Part shown: positions 34,243-45,425 of the stretch, piece after piece | Numbering within the stretch: the stretch's first letter is position 1 | How the letters are laid out: every line of letters begins with the position of its first letter | Assembly: GCA_964017235.1 (NCBI GenBank) | Contig: OZ024936.1 | Coordinates: 29,782,040-29,846,039, forward strand | Direction: 5' to 3' | DNA length: 64,000 nucleotides | Source: Sabellastarte sp. h YS-2021 | Lineage: Eukaryota; Annelida; Polychaeta; Sabellida; Sabellidae | The notes under the pieces: model-generated | Database searches by the model: none | Told to the model about the DNA's origin: nothing | The model's input: only the letters and a program-made list of their open reading frames with translations | Position numbers and translations under genes: made by a program

Positions 34243-34943
34243 CTGGTGCCACTTACAATGCATGATTAGGATTACAAATTCATGGACAAATGCCATTTTT
34301 GTTAATAAAACTGAAAATATGTTACAAATATACTATCTGCATCCTAAGAAAGGAATTTTATTGAGTATCTTGACATTTTTGCTTCATTAAAATCTATACA
34401 GAAGTTGCAGAGACATCACAAGTCAAAATTTCAAGCATTTATATTTACTGGTCCTCTATTACACAGTACCGCCTTTTCTTTTTGCATATTTCTTTAAATA
34501 TGGTGTTATCTTAACTATTATTCATACTGAATGATGGAAAATTAAGTTACAATATCCCTTATTAGACATATACAAAAAAATTATCACTCATCAAGATTAA
34601 CAATACGCACTTATATATAATATTGTCATTTTCATTCATGATATACTGGTTTTTGTGTACTATATATTTATACTACGTACAGAATTTCCTTTACTACACA
34701 CTTAACGCACTGTTTTACCCAATCCACATGCGTAAGTAAAGCTCAAGCTCTCTGGTGACTGACATTTTGACTGAAAAAATCGAAAATTTATTGTCTGTAA
34801 CTGGGCTTTTGTGTACTATAATTAGATACCATAATTATGAACCATTGGTCATTCTAAAGTTTTCTTAAAAGTGTTTGGAGCATAGTTACAAAGTTCTCAT
34901 TCTAATTCTAACTGAACTTTTATAGCACCTAATCTCTACCTTA

Positions 34944-35181
34944 ATTTATTTATTTGGGTAACGTTAGAACGTCGCTTTCAACACATTGTATACGTCATAT
35001 CACAATGGGTAGTTTTATGGGCAGAGGAAACCAGTACATACAGTTGGTCAAGGTTCTGTACTGTAAACTACCGACCAACACCAAGCAACTACCAGCTTTC
35101 CCACTTGAGGTCGGGCCGGGATTTGAACTCCGCTCTCAGAGGTGAGAGGCAAGAGTGTTACCACTCTGCCACCATGGCCCC
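34944..35181 (-). mobile_element. tRNA-SINE (main family), copy 4
   Basis: Near full length. Reading the minus strand: GGGGGCCATGGTGGCAGAGTGG with box A, box B-like AGTTCAAATCCC, the body with GTTTACAGTACAGAACC and GTACTGGTTTCCTCTGCCC, and an AAATAAATAAA tail. It lies in RIM intron 1, in the sense orientation of that gene. Confidence 0.9.
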
Positions 35182-35428
35182 CAATCTCTACCTTAAAAAT
35201 AGACTCTTGGGTACATAAATCAAATATCCTGCGAGTAGTAGACATAAATACAGGTCGGAGGGGGCATGGATTACAGAAACTACAGACATTAAAATTGGCA
35301 CTGTAACAACTGGAACACAACTTGCAGGAAATCATGGATAGAGGCCTGTTTGATTTTCCATCTTTCTGATATCTGTTTTCCTCCCACTCTAAATATCCAA
35401 TGGACTTAATGAATTTGAACAATTATTT

Positions 35429-36132
35429 CTCTGGGGCCAGTTTCACAAAAGGACTTAGCCTGGACTTAGACTTAAAATTAAGACTTTTATCTTTAATTCA
35501 GGCTAAGTCTGTGGTCTTAGACTTAGCAGATTTCACAAAGCGGCAAAATCTAATCTTTGGGCCACAAAGTTAAGTCTACCTGGGAGTGGGCTTAACTTTT
35601 GTAAACAAAGACTTAAATATGGCCATCATAAATTTCTCTCCACTTCACAATTTGAAATTGTTGTAAAATCTAATCTAATCTAATCTAATGTTGACTTTTA
35701 TAGCGCTTAATCTCCATCACTGATGGACTCTAAGGCACATTTAAACATAAAGCAAGGCAGTTATCGTTAATCAAGGGACATAGCCAGGTAAAAAAAGTGT
35801 AAATATATAGACCTCCTCCTTAATGTGGTTTTTGGGAAGTTTTTATGTGGTAACAAGGTTTTCCATTTCAAAACAGCACTTAGTCTTAGATAAAATCTGT
35901 CAAATGAAGGATATTTGTCGACACTATTATATTTTGAATAGAAATAAAAGGTCACATGACCCAGAAAACCACTGTGGTTATATGATAAGCTTGGACTTAG
36001 TTAAGTCACCATTGTGAAATCCATTTAAGTCCCAGACCTAGCAAAGACCAAAGTCTTACATTTAAGTCCCTGACTAAGCCAAAAACTTTGCTAAGTCTAA
36101 GACCCTTAAAGTTTGTGAAACTGGCCCCAGAG
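35429..36132. mobile_element. 704-bp TIR element with nested repeat
   Basis: CTCTGGGGCCAGTTTCACAA at both ends in inverted orientation. The subterminal parts are rich in GGACTTAGACTTA-type phrases and their complements. Inside are an (AATCT)n tract (35664-35690) and GACTTTTATAGCGCTTAATC plus GGACTCTAAGGCAC, the wording found at LINE-tail-like repeats elsewhere, so a retroposon fragment seems to have landed in it. Confidence 0.7.
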
Positions 36133-37469
36133 TCTTACAATCTGTCAGGTCAAATGAAATTGTACCAAATGGGGATTAATTGACAACTGATGTGCATATA
36201 TATATATATGTATGGGTTTAATTGTAACCAATATCTTAATCAAATGTACCAAAATATATTTGCAATCAACTAGCTCTGCCAAAGAGGACACCATTCTGGT
36301 TGCATGCATTTCTCTGTATGTTGCAAGATAACTTGAAAAGTTATGGACATATTTTGATGAAAATTTTTCCAAGTTCTCTCTGTGGAACTAGAGACTAGCT
36401 TTCCTCTTGAATAAAACTCAATGCAGTAACTGCTTTAATTTGGTTTTAGGTAAATATTTGAGTTTTAAATAAATATACAGTTTAAGGTGGGATCGTGCAA
36501 CAGTTTTGCAGACAAGCAAAGCTATACCAGTTATTACATCTTTTAGAAACCTTTTTGCATCCCTTTGCAGCTGTGGCAGAACAAATATATATATTTAATT
36601 GGTAAGATATGAAAATAGGACAGCATTGTAATTACAACTACATGTAATATCCTCCGATACTCATCAATGACAAATGCATGTAACATATTGACATCACATG
36701 ATGGCGCTATACATATGTTCTTTTTCAGCAGTTAATTATTAATCACATATGCAGACTGGCCCATATAAGTTCTAGCTTTACATTACTTTACATACAATTA
36801 TTGTGTAATAAAGATAAAATAGGTGTATGGATATGTATTAGTTTTTATAGGCAAAATTAAAAACAAGTGGCCAATGATGTAAATCCAAAAATAGTGGTCA
36901 AATTGCAGAAACCTTTGTCTTTTTGTGACTCCCAATATTTTCCAGACAATGTTGCCTGTATAAAGGGTCTACAATTTACACTGTAAAATTTATTTTAACA
37001 TGCACATATGTCCTTTAATCATAGTTTTGTAAAGCTACACTTCAATTTTCAATGTTTCATGTTACATATGGTTATTATCATTATTGTTCGAGTTATTGAA
37101 TCAATTGCACTGTTGAAGTCTTATGACTGGGGTTGGACAAATAAGGGTAATAATATAATGTGAACAATATCAATTACTGTGGTACTAATGTCTGTCGGAA
37201 TTACTTTGAAATAGTCCCTCTGAAACAGTTTACATTTCCCCATCTACAAAACAACTGGGCCACTTATAAACAAGGAAGCGTTTATATAATCCCATATCAG
37301 CCCTTTGGACACAAGGATTAAAGCCCCAGACATTAGAAAACCATATTTCAATACATGTCATTTCCGCGAGTAAATCCGATTGACCTCACGGTTCCCAAGA
37401 TGTCTAATCCAAAATGGCGGACGCTCCCAGAAATGGAGGTTTGCCATATATGCAGAAAAAGACACTCAC

Positions 37470-37609
37470 CTGAGCAATTCCTGTTCCCTTTCTTCCTCCT
37501 CTTTTTGTCTTTGAATTACTGACTCTATAATATCCCGTTCCTCCTCTGTCAAGTGACTTAAATCCGGCATAGGGGGTAAAGATGGGCGTCTACTGCTAGT
37601 AGCGGACAT
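37470..37609 (-). CDS. RIMS: RIM (Rab3-interacting molecule) first coding exon
   Basis: Encodes residues 1-46 plus two bases of codon 47. The start ATG at 37609 has an A at -3 (ACAAAAATGTCC). An upstream in-frame TTG is not a credible start. After a short basic N-terminus comes MPDLSHLTEEERDIIESVI, the signature that opens the RIM Rab-binding domain, and then a charged helix (QRQKEEEEREQELL). The donor is CTCAG|GTGAGT, a consensus site, and the phase-2 end joins exactly to exon 2 to form R47. The whole RBD helix is thus split as in known RIM genes. The protein is presynaptic and binds Rab3. The promoter is presumably between 37610 and about 38000. Confidence 0.93.
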
Positions 37610-38454
37610 TTTTGTTATGGTTTTTAAGCTCTTTTCTAGTTTCCCTAACAATCTTGCTCAAACCGTAGAAATTGCTCACAATATTAACACACTGAGGCAT
37701 AGCTATGTGGTAGAGAAATACTCCTTTATTTCACTGAAAACATATCCATTCGTGAACAAGATATCCAACTGCTTTTAAAAGCCCTCTAAAACGGGGGCTA
37801 GAAATCCTGGCCGCCCAAAGCCCCCCATTTTTCTGAGCAATATTTCTAGGAAATGATAATATGGAGAGGGTTGCTCATTATTCCCGTAAAATGGTGAAAA
37901 ATTCATCAATTGCTGTGGAGCTTGGCCAATAGAGAAAAACCTATATTGCGACGTCACACAAACAGTACATATTCACACAGATGGGTCTAATGCAGCTGGG
38001 GGTATTGATTTGTTGCACTGCCAGAAAACACGGTAATGCTCCCCCCCTTCCCCACCCAGCCCTGCTTATTGCTTTATAAGGCAGCTGACAGTTGACCACA
38101 ACAACCCATTAGTGCCAAAAGGTGTGTTTTATTTGTGCAGTCATATTAATTGAGATTTTGTAATCAAGAATCAATGGGTAAACTGACATGTAGAAATTTA
38201 AAAAAAATAAGAATATTGTATGGGGTAAATGTATTGCAAATATTGGGGAAATCAGGCTGTGTTTCATTCAGTTTGGAAGATCTCTCAGTGACAGAACAGT
38301 TAATAATTTGTATTATATAGTTGGGATCATAAACTCTGGTTGTGTGTTCAGAATTAGTTTTTGAAAAACTGGCAGAAAGCCAAACCATTTTGGGTCTATG
38401 AACATGCCATGATATGTAATGACACAAAGGCAACTTATAAATTTAATCTAATCT
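37610..38454 (-). promoter_or_regulatory. presumed 5' UTR/promoter region of the RIM-like gene
   Basis: The region immediately upstream of the RIM start. A CRE-like half (GACGTCAC, about 37951-37958) is visible, with no TATA box at a convincing distance. A short minus-strand frame (about 37775-37957) could act as an upstream ORF but shows no homology. The assignment rests on position only. Confidence 0.35.
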
Positions 38455-38695
38455 AATCTAATTTTTTGTTTTACGTCGCGTTCAACAGCCAGGATCATAT
38501 TGCGACAGGTAGTTTACGGATGGAGGAACCAGTGCATACTAGTTGGTCAAGATTCTACACTATAAAGTCGGCAAGTAACTACAAACTTTCCAACATGAAA
38601 TGCCCGGGCAGAGATTCAAGCCTATGACCTCAGAGATTGAAGGCAAGCACTCTCACCCCTACACCACTGACCCCCTCAAACACAACTTATAAGCC
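38455..38695 (-). mobile_element. tRNA-SINE (main family), copy 5
   Basis: Minus strand: tRNA-like head with GGTGTAGGGGTGAGAGTGC and box B-like AGGCTTGAATC, a decayed body, and a right end of GTAAAACAAAAAAT next to a (TAATC)n tract. Confidence 0.65.
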
Positions 38696-39805
38696 AACAG
38701 ACAACCAGTTTACCATCTGTGGAATTTATAGGGGCCACAAAACCAAAATATTACTTAAAAGAAGGAATAAAGAAAAGAGTGTCCTAAATTGGCATTATGC
38801 TCAGGTCACACACTGGAGAGGATGCTATGATGATCTCAGCAAATATAGAAGAATACAGGAGACTTCAAATTTGCCAGAATTCGCAAAAAATTGGGAAAGT
38901 GTGGTCACACGATAAAAAGATTTTCATACATCTATGATCTTCTATGTTGCTCTTTGAATGTTCTGAGATTAAACCTTAACAAATCAAGAATATACTGGGA
39001 TTACCGTACGAACTGGTGGAGATATCTGTCGATTTTTACTACAATGACCCATGAATTAGCAACAGGTAGGGGAGAATGAACACAATCTGTGAAGACTCTT
39101 CTACCACAAAGAAAAAACGAGGTAAGAAGAAGGAAGAATATCTGACGAATTTACTGAGAACAAGAAGGCAGTATGACTCATAGGCGAATGCCCTACGGCA
39201 GAGCTATGACATAGAAGACTATGGGTACCTATAGTGGCAGTTTGCCATGGCACACTGAAAAATCGCTAAAAATTGGTGAATATCGGTGACAATTTTGAAC
39301 ATTAGGTTGTTGTCATCGTGAAGTGGCAAATAATTAGGAAGACGAAAGACAAACTAAGAATAATGAGGAATCCACCAAGAACATTGAAGAATGTGCCTTT
39401 TTTTATATGTGTGTGGGTGGGGGGGGGGGGGGGGGGGGAGGGTTTGACTCACTGATCCCTTTTTTAGTTTAAAGTGTTTAAACTGAGTGCTGAATTAACC
39501 AACAAGATATAATTAACCAATAAGATATAATTATGTACTGTGGCAGCAACACTTCTCCGTAGACCAGATATCCCCCCTCACCATTGCAGCTTTATAAGGC
39601 ATAGGTTCCACAGCAGCGTGTGTGTGTGTTAGTGTGTGCTCTGCTAGCAATGTGCACAATGACAAACCAATGCTTTATACTCTTGAAGGCAATGTCCTCA
39701 CATTGGGGTTACCCACTAGCCTTGTCCAGGCTTATCTATTTTTGTCTGGTTTTTAAATTGACTGATTTTGTCGTTTATTGTAGCTATCAGCTGATTGTAT
39801 AGCTC
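38696..39805. other. no gene seen; G-homopolymer
   Basis: A G-run of about 22 bases with one T interruption lies at 39416-39440. Open frames here (for example 38637-38915) show no domain I can name. Confidence 0.5.
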
Positions 39806-39890
39806 ATTTCTCGATGGGTAGTTGAAAGGATGGAGCAGTTGGTGTAGATTCTGTACTGAAAACCTACTGACTACACAAAGTAGTCACTTG
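39806..39890 (-). mobile_element. SINE fragment
   Basis: TCGATGGGTAGTTGAAAGGA and GATTCTGTACTG match the middle of the main SINE body only. Confidence 0.5.
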
Positions 39891-40067
39891 TTTTCACTTG
39901 CATACACCTTGTATATTTGTTATAGCTCTTTGTGTCAAGTATGTTTATAAAATGTGCTGGAATTTACCTTGTATTTGGGGAAAAGGCGAATATAGACAAA
40001 CTTCTGTCTCAAATTGCATTGTCAAGCGCAAAGAATGCATATTAAAATTATCTGTTCACTTAATTTG

Positions 40068-40305
40068 GAACAATGGTTTGGTGGTTAAAGGTACTTGTTC
40101 CATACCTCTCAGCTTGCGGGTTCAAATCCTGGTCTGACATCAAGTAGGAAAGGTGGTAGTGACTTGCCTATGTTTTTCAGTACAGAATCTTGACCAACTA
40201 CGATGCACAATGTGTCTCCATCTTCTCCACTATCCGTTGATGAACGTCGATAAACCCGTGTATACAATGTGTTGAAGGTGAGAGGTAAACCCTAATCAAT
40301 CAATA
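40068..40305 (+). mobile_element. tRNA-SINE (main family), copy 6
   Basis: Plus strand: tRNA-like head (TTTGGTGGTTAAAGG, box B GGGTTCAAATCC), body with CAGTACAGAATCTTGACCAAC, and tail AATCAATCAATAAA. It is diverged from the consensus. Confidence 0.75.
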
Positions 40306-40332
40306 AACAAGGCCAGAAAGTGTTACTGCTAC

Positions 40333-40515
40333 ATGAGGGAGCCGTAATGCCACCAGGGATATGAGCAGTGCACTAGAATTTATGTCTTGCGACAAAAACA
40401 AATTCCAAGACAGATACGTCACATACCTGGCCTAGAACTCAGAAGGTCACCCATCTAAGTACTAATGCAGACCATTGCTGTGCAACTTCACTACTGGGAC
40501 AGGTACTCCTCACAC
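40333..40515 (-). mobile_element. 5S rRNA-derived SINE, copy 2
   Basis: Reading the minus strand: a 5S-like stretch with TTAGTACTTAGATGGGTGAC and GAGTTCTAGGCCAGG, then TTTGTTTTTGTCGCAAGAC and CTCATATCCCTGGTGGC. The 5S part and the following body both match 7820-8012, confirming a mobile family. Confidence 0.78.
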
Positions 40516-41804
40516 TCTGCCACAATTTACTAAAGTGGTGACCAAAAGAAAGTGATCTCCAGAAGCGCGAGCCTCGGTAGACCTCAGGCTTAAAAATAAG
40601 GAAAAATAGGCCTCGAGTAAGACTAGTCTTTCAGGACTGGGAGACGGGTTGTATGGTGGCTGGTGTTTAACATTGCAGTAGGTTCTCTGACCTGCCACCA
40701 GAAGTAATTATACCCCTGTTTCACTATAGCGAGTTTGCTTCCATGCTGCCCCAAGTTTGCACTTGTAAACTCGTGAAAGCCCAACCCTAAATTTACACTC
40801 GTGTAAGTCACAAACCATTCAGTGCATTTGCAGTAATTCTTTTCAGTCTTTTTTTTTTGTGAAAGCTGTTTTCAACTCTTTACCAGTGAGCATTTCCTTC
40901 CCGAGTACCCACAACTAATCTTTTCAGTCACAAGTCCCTTAGGACCTATATTGGTGGTACTACGACTTACCTTTATGATATTGTGACTCATCCTGTATAC
41001 TGGTCTATAAAAATATGTTCTATTTCTAATTGAACTTTTAAAACTTAACCCTTGTCATGAAGACAGAATCTAAAAGTGCAATCACAAGCATAAACTATAT
41101 ATCAAATACCTTTTCGATCATAAGACTTATCTTATCGATAACAAGACTTATATTTTCACTTGGGACAAATAAAGTCCCAGTTTCCTCACCTTTACAACAT
41201 GCATGGCTAGTCGGAACAGCCTACGATTTACAATTCATAGAGGTGTTATGATGAGTCTTGGAAATAGAACTAAAAAAACTAGCCACACTACAGCCTGTAG
41301 TTACTGATACACTTCTGTCTGTCAACTTGACAAACTCTGGCTTTCCTTGCTTCACATGTCAATACACAAGGAAGTTTTGGAATGTTCAACATTTCCGCCT
41401 CTACAATTTTCAGGGTTTTTGGACATTTATTTAAAGGTGGGCAATACTGCATGTAGTGTGACTGGGGTATAAGGGATAACAATTATCACGTCTGCAAAAG
41501 TCATTACCCTTTTGCTAATATCAATTAACATGTTGGATGAAAATTTATGCAATACATAATGTTCCACACTCTAATGGCAATTATGTAACAGTATTTTCAT
41601 AGCGTTTCTATTGCTCTGTGAAATTCCAATTACAAACAAAATGATTGTAAAAATAATGTACATTAAGTTCACAAAATGTCAATAATGAAGCTGGAATTTG
41701 AAGTAATAGAAAACCAGCTAGACCACTGCCACAATGGTAATGGCTATTAAGCAAAAGTAAAAGCAGTGTCCCCTTGAAACAGGGTTTGAAGCTCATGGAC
41801 TAAT
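40516..41804. other. no feature seen
   Basis: No gene recognised. The last ~30 bp (TAATAATAAGGGAGATATA) belong to a decayed 145-bp monomer split by the next SINE. Confidence 0.45.
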
Positions 41805-42068
41805 AATAAGGGAGATATATTTATTTATTTATTTGGGGTTTTACATTGCTTTCAACACTGTACAGGTCATATCACCACGGGTAGTTGGAAGGGCAGAGGA
41901 AACCAGTACATACAGTTCGTTAGGGTTCTGTACTGTAAACTGCCGACCAACGGCAAGCAACTACCAGCTTTCCCACTTGAGGCTGTGCTGGGGATCGAAC
42001 CCCGGCCTCAGAGGTGGGAGCGAGAGTGTTACCACTCTGCTTCTGTGGCCCCTAATAAGGGAGATATA
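41805..42068 (-). mobile_element. tRNA-SINE (main family), copy 7
   Basis: Full-length insertion (41821-42052) with a perfect 16-bp target duplication, TAATAAGGGAGATATA, at 41805-41820 and 42053-42068. On the minus strand, box B is GGTTCGATCCCC and the tail (AAAT)n. It closely resembles copy 1 at 5729-5975, so these two are the youngest copies here. The target is a 145-bp-type satellite monomer. Confidence 0.93.
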
Positions 42069-42249
42069 AAGGCTTTTTAAAGTGTGATGACCCAACTTGA
42101 CCCTGAAGCAGTCAGGGACGGGAACTAGCTTCATTTAAGGTAGGGGTTCGTGTGTCTGCAACATGCACGATCCAGCGCAGGATGTTCAACTTTTAAATCT
42201 GTGTCTGTTGCTTTGGGTTTACTGTTGAATCACCAGCATTTTCAAGGGA

Positions 42250-42445
42250 GGTTTAATGTTTGTGTGACACCATTAAAATAAAGTTCTTGGAATATTTGAG
42301 TAATTCTGAAAAGTAGGTCTCGTTGATGTTTGGCCTACTTCGATGGGTTTCTAAAATTCTCATTCTCTCCCTGCTCTGCCTGGTCAGCCTGTGGTGATTG
42401 TATGTCATCCACACACATCTCCTAACTGAAACTGTGGTTTAGAAT
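42250..42445 (-). pseudogene. PIF/Harbinger transposase C-terminal fragment
   Basis: On the minus strand it translates as DDIQSPQADQAEQGENENF... then, after a stop, AKHQRDLL, and continues into the 3' flank ATTACTCAAATATTCCAAG. The same 3' coding end and flank occur in the opposite orientation at 45190-45425. It is only the last ~40 codons, with a stop and a deletion, so it is dead. Confidence 0.65.
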
Positions 42446-42645
42446 CTGTAGTTACTTTAATCTTTCTTCTTCTGCCCCTTGGCATGATGTCAAACTATAT
42501 GTGCAATCACAGCTTCTTAAAAAAAACAAAAAAAAACACACTTAAACATAAAAGTGAAACATCAGAGAACAAGTTTCACTCCCGGCCAGTCCAGCCTAAC
42601 TAAAAAAACTTAAAACTAAAAGCTGCACATCTCTAGTCTCTCAAC

Positions 42646-44189
42646 TACGGAAGAGTAGAAGGGCCAACATGACAATTTTTTTATCTCGATTTATCGAGTT
42701 AGTAAGTCAATAAATCGACTTCACTATCTCGATTTATCGAGATACTAACTCGATAAATCGACTTAGCTATCTCGATTTATTGAGTTAGTATCTCGATAAA
42801 TCGAGTTAGTTATCTTGATTTATCGACTTAGTCAGTCAATAAAACGACTTAGCTATCTCAATTTATCGATGTACTATCTCGATAAATCGACTTAGGTATC
42901 TCAATTTATCGACTTAGTATCTCGATAAATCGAGTTAGTTATCTCGATTTATCAAGATACTAAGTCGATAAATCAACTTATGTATTTCAATGTTTCACCT
43001 TGAATCGTCAGTGAATAGAAGCCATGACTTTAACCTGAAATGTAATCTAATAGAGCCTTTATATCACCTAATCTCCAACAAGGTAATTGTCTTTTTAAAT
43101 GTAATCTACACTGTTGCTAATTATCACTTAAGAAGTAAACTAATATGAATAATTGTCTAAACAAGTGTCTTTATGATATGGGTTAAAGGAATTCATAACA
43201 ACATCCAAATTGCTTTGATATGTGTAGGTCACACTTTGTCAAACTTTTGAAACAAACAAAACATGATCATGTAAATCATTCACCATTATTTGCAAATCAG
43301 AGGAACAAGGATACAATTAAAGGATGCTAACCTGAGACAGGTATACCCAATGTACTTTTCATAAATAAATGCTAGCCCTAGAGTCTGTCATCTGATGGAG
43401 GTTAAGCACTATAAAAGTATTCTTATTACATCATTTTTTTCTTGTTTTTTTTTTCTTTGGGAAGAGTTTGCAGTTGCCAAGTTTTAAGTTGGCCATATTG
43501 CTGAGAGCTGATTTGACAAAGGGCTAATTTGTCCAGCCCCCTGTTAATGCGTTCTTATAATGCCCTGTGTCTCCTTTGGGATCTGAAAACTTATTGGTAA
43601 TCATGTGGCCTGAATCTTTTGGTGGGTTCACATTTGACCTTGGTCCCCTTTTTCAAGCTCTATTATGGTCATTGATGTATAATGCCTATGGCACCTTAAA
43701 ATTGGTATCAGAGGTTTTTGATGTGAAAACATATCTCAAACCACATTCCATAAATGTCTTAATGGGGTCATGTTTGACCTTGGAGACTACTTTCAAGGTC
43801 TAATGTGGTCCTTCATACTTTGAATGCCCTGTACCTCCTTTTTAATTGGAACTTGTGCTTAGTCGATTTATCGAGTAAGTCGATAAATTGAGATACCTAA
43901 GTTGATTTATCGGGATAGTAAGTCAATAAATCGATATAACTAAGTTGATTTATCAAGTTAGTAAGTCGATAAATCAAGATAACTAACACAATGTACCGAG
44001 ACACTAACTCGATAAATTGAGTTAACTAAGTCGATTTATCGACTTATTAACTCAATAAATCAAGATAATTATCTCGACTTATCGACATACAAAGTCGATA
44101 AATCGGGATAGCTAAGTCAATTTATTGAGTTACTAAGTCGATAAATCGAGATAAAAACTTTGTAATGTTGGCCCTTCTACTCTTCCGTA
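42646..44189. mobile_element. foldback element with palindromic minisatellite arms
   Basis: Terminal inverted repeats begin TACGGAAGAGTAGAAGGGCC (42646) and end with the complement (44189). Each ~300-bp arm (42685-42975 and 43858-44155) consists of ~20-bp units such as TATCTCGATTTATCGAG and ACTCGATAAATCGACTTAG, which are themselves inverted repeats in alternating order. The ~880-bp centre has no clear ORF, and has two diverged copies of a segment with TTTGACCTTGG. The structure is that of a foldback (FB)-type transposon. Flanks are CTCAAC and CCCAAC, not a clean target duplication. Confidence 0.75.
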
Positions 44190-44249
44190 CCCAACAGTCA
44201 AAACCCAAATGAATAAAGTGCCTTTGCCGATTTGCCCTTTTATAGCCAC

Positions 44250-44480
44250 AGATTTTGAAACAGACAGGCCATAAGGCGAAAAATGTTGTGGGCTTGTCGG
44301 TTACAGTTCCCTGCTTGTCTGTTACTGTAACAGGTCTGTCGGCTACTGTTTATGGCTTGTCTGTTTCACGTCAGGGCTTGTTGGTTATCAAATTTCCCGA
44401 CTCTTGGACTCAGACCTTAAAAGTTCCGGCCTGGCCTGTTGGAAACATTTACAGACAGGCCGGCTAAAGTTACCGACTGT
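44250..44480 (+). repeat. short degenerate repeats (GGCTTGTCNGTTAC)
   Basis: GGCTTGTCGGTTACAGT, TGCTTGTCTGTTACTGT, AGGTCTGTCGGCTACTGT and GGCTTGTCTGTTTCACGT follow one another about 25-29 bp apart. Inverted forms (AACAGACC, ACAGGCC) follow to about 44670. The reading frame through it is a repeat artefact. Confidence 0.5.
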
Positions 44481-44886
44481 ACGATTATTTTTCCTACACA
44501 GTCTGTTTCTCATCACGTACACTCTGGATCACCATATTTGGGACAAACCGGATACGTGATATTGACAGGCCTGTTGTATTATTGACAAGAAGGGAAGTGT
44601 AACCAACAGACCATTAAGTTAACCGAAGACCTGTTACTAGGTAGATGTAGTTAGGGTCTGTTACAAGGGTTGGAAATGGCCGTAGAAATATCAAACATGT
44701 TTGATATTTTACTGACTCTTTCCAACAAGCCTGGAAACTACAACCACCTGTAACAGTCTATGTAAACATTGGTCTTGACTCCCAAAAAAGACATAGTTAC
44801 CGAGGGGTCGGCTCCATTGGAACAACCGCATTATATTGATTTCAATGCAATAAAACCAGCAGAAATCATGTGGGGATACCTTTATC

Positions 44887-45425
44887 ATGTTGCACATGAC
44901 TTATTTGTGGGTTAAACAGTTTCACAGGGCCAAATCTACACACTTCCTTTTTGGGGATGATGCCTTTGCCCTTATGCCTTGGCTGGTCAAGCCCTACAGC
45001 AGAAGACAACTGACCAGAGAAGAGAGAATAACCAACTACAGGATATCCAAGGGGATATTAATGCTTTCGGAATATTAGTGGGAAGGTCCAGAGTACTGCT
45101 GACCACCATGGAGCAAAGGCGAAAAGTTGTGAGGGACATTGTGTTAACATGTATGGAACTATATAACATGCTGAGAAGTCATCAGGGTGGAGATGATAGG
45201 CCACCCACTCCAGCAGACGACATACAACCACCCAGGCTCCCATTGAGGGAGGCCAAACATCAACGAGACCTACTGAAAGATTACTTCAATAACCTAGGGG
45301 CACTGGCTGGGCAGGAGGACAGGATTTAAGAAGAATGAGAGGAGAACAAGCTGTCATCTATTAGTCCTTTTCAGGATTACTCAAATATTCCAAGAACTTT
45401 ATTTTAATGGTGTCACACAAACATT
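44887..45425 (+). pseudogene. PIF/Harbinger transposase C-terminus, frameshifted
   Basis: Frame 1 reads FLFGDDAFALMPWLVKPYS then TREERITNYRIS (about 44943-45053). Frame 2 continues NAFGILVGRSRVLLTTMEQR, then VVRDIVLTCMELYNMLRSH and AKHQRDLLKDYFNNLGALAG, to the stop at 45329. GDDAF, NYR and the NAFG.L..RFR-like block are hallmarks of the third catalytic block and C-terminus of PIF/Harbinger (HARBI1-like) DDE transposases. A frameshift near 45040-45065 has removed the usual RxxxE segment and splits the frame, and the N-terminal two thirds are absent. The 3' flank to about 45425 matches the inverted fragment at 42250. Confidence 0.8.

Larger units (their letters stand above)
33816..37469 (-). 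other. intron 1 of the RIM-like gene
   Basis: The 3,654-bp intron is bounded by GTGAGT (donor, minus strand, 37469-37464) and ...TATTGTAG (acceptor, ending 33816). It contains a MITE-family fragment, a 128-bp MITE, a SINE and a 704-bp TIR element. Between about 36133 and 37469 I see only AT-rich sequence with an (AT)n tract near 36195. Confidence 0.9.

Noticed and set aside
37775-37957. Minus-strand frame upstream of RIM exon 1
   Set aside because: It has no ATG at its apparent start, no homology, and lies where a 5' UTR or promoter is expected.
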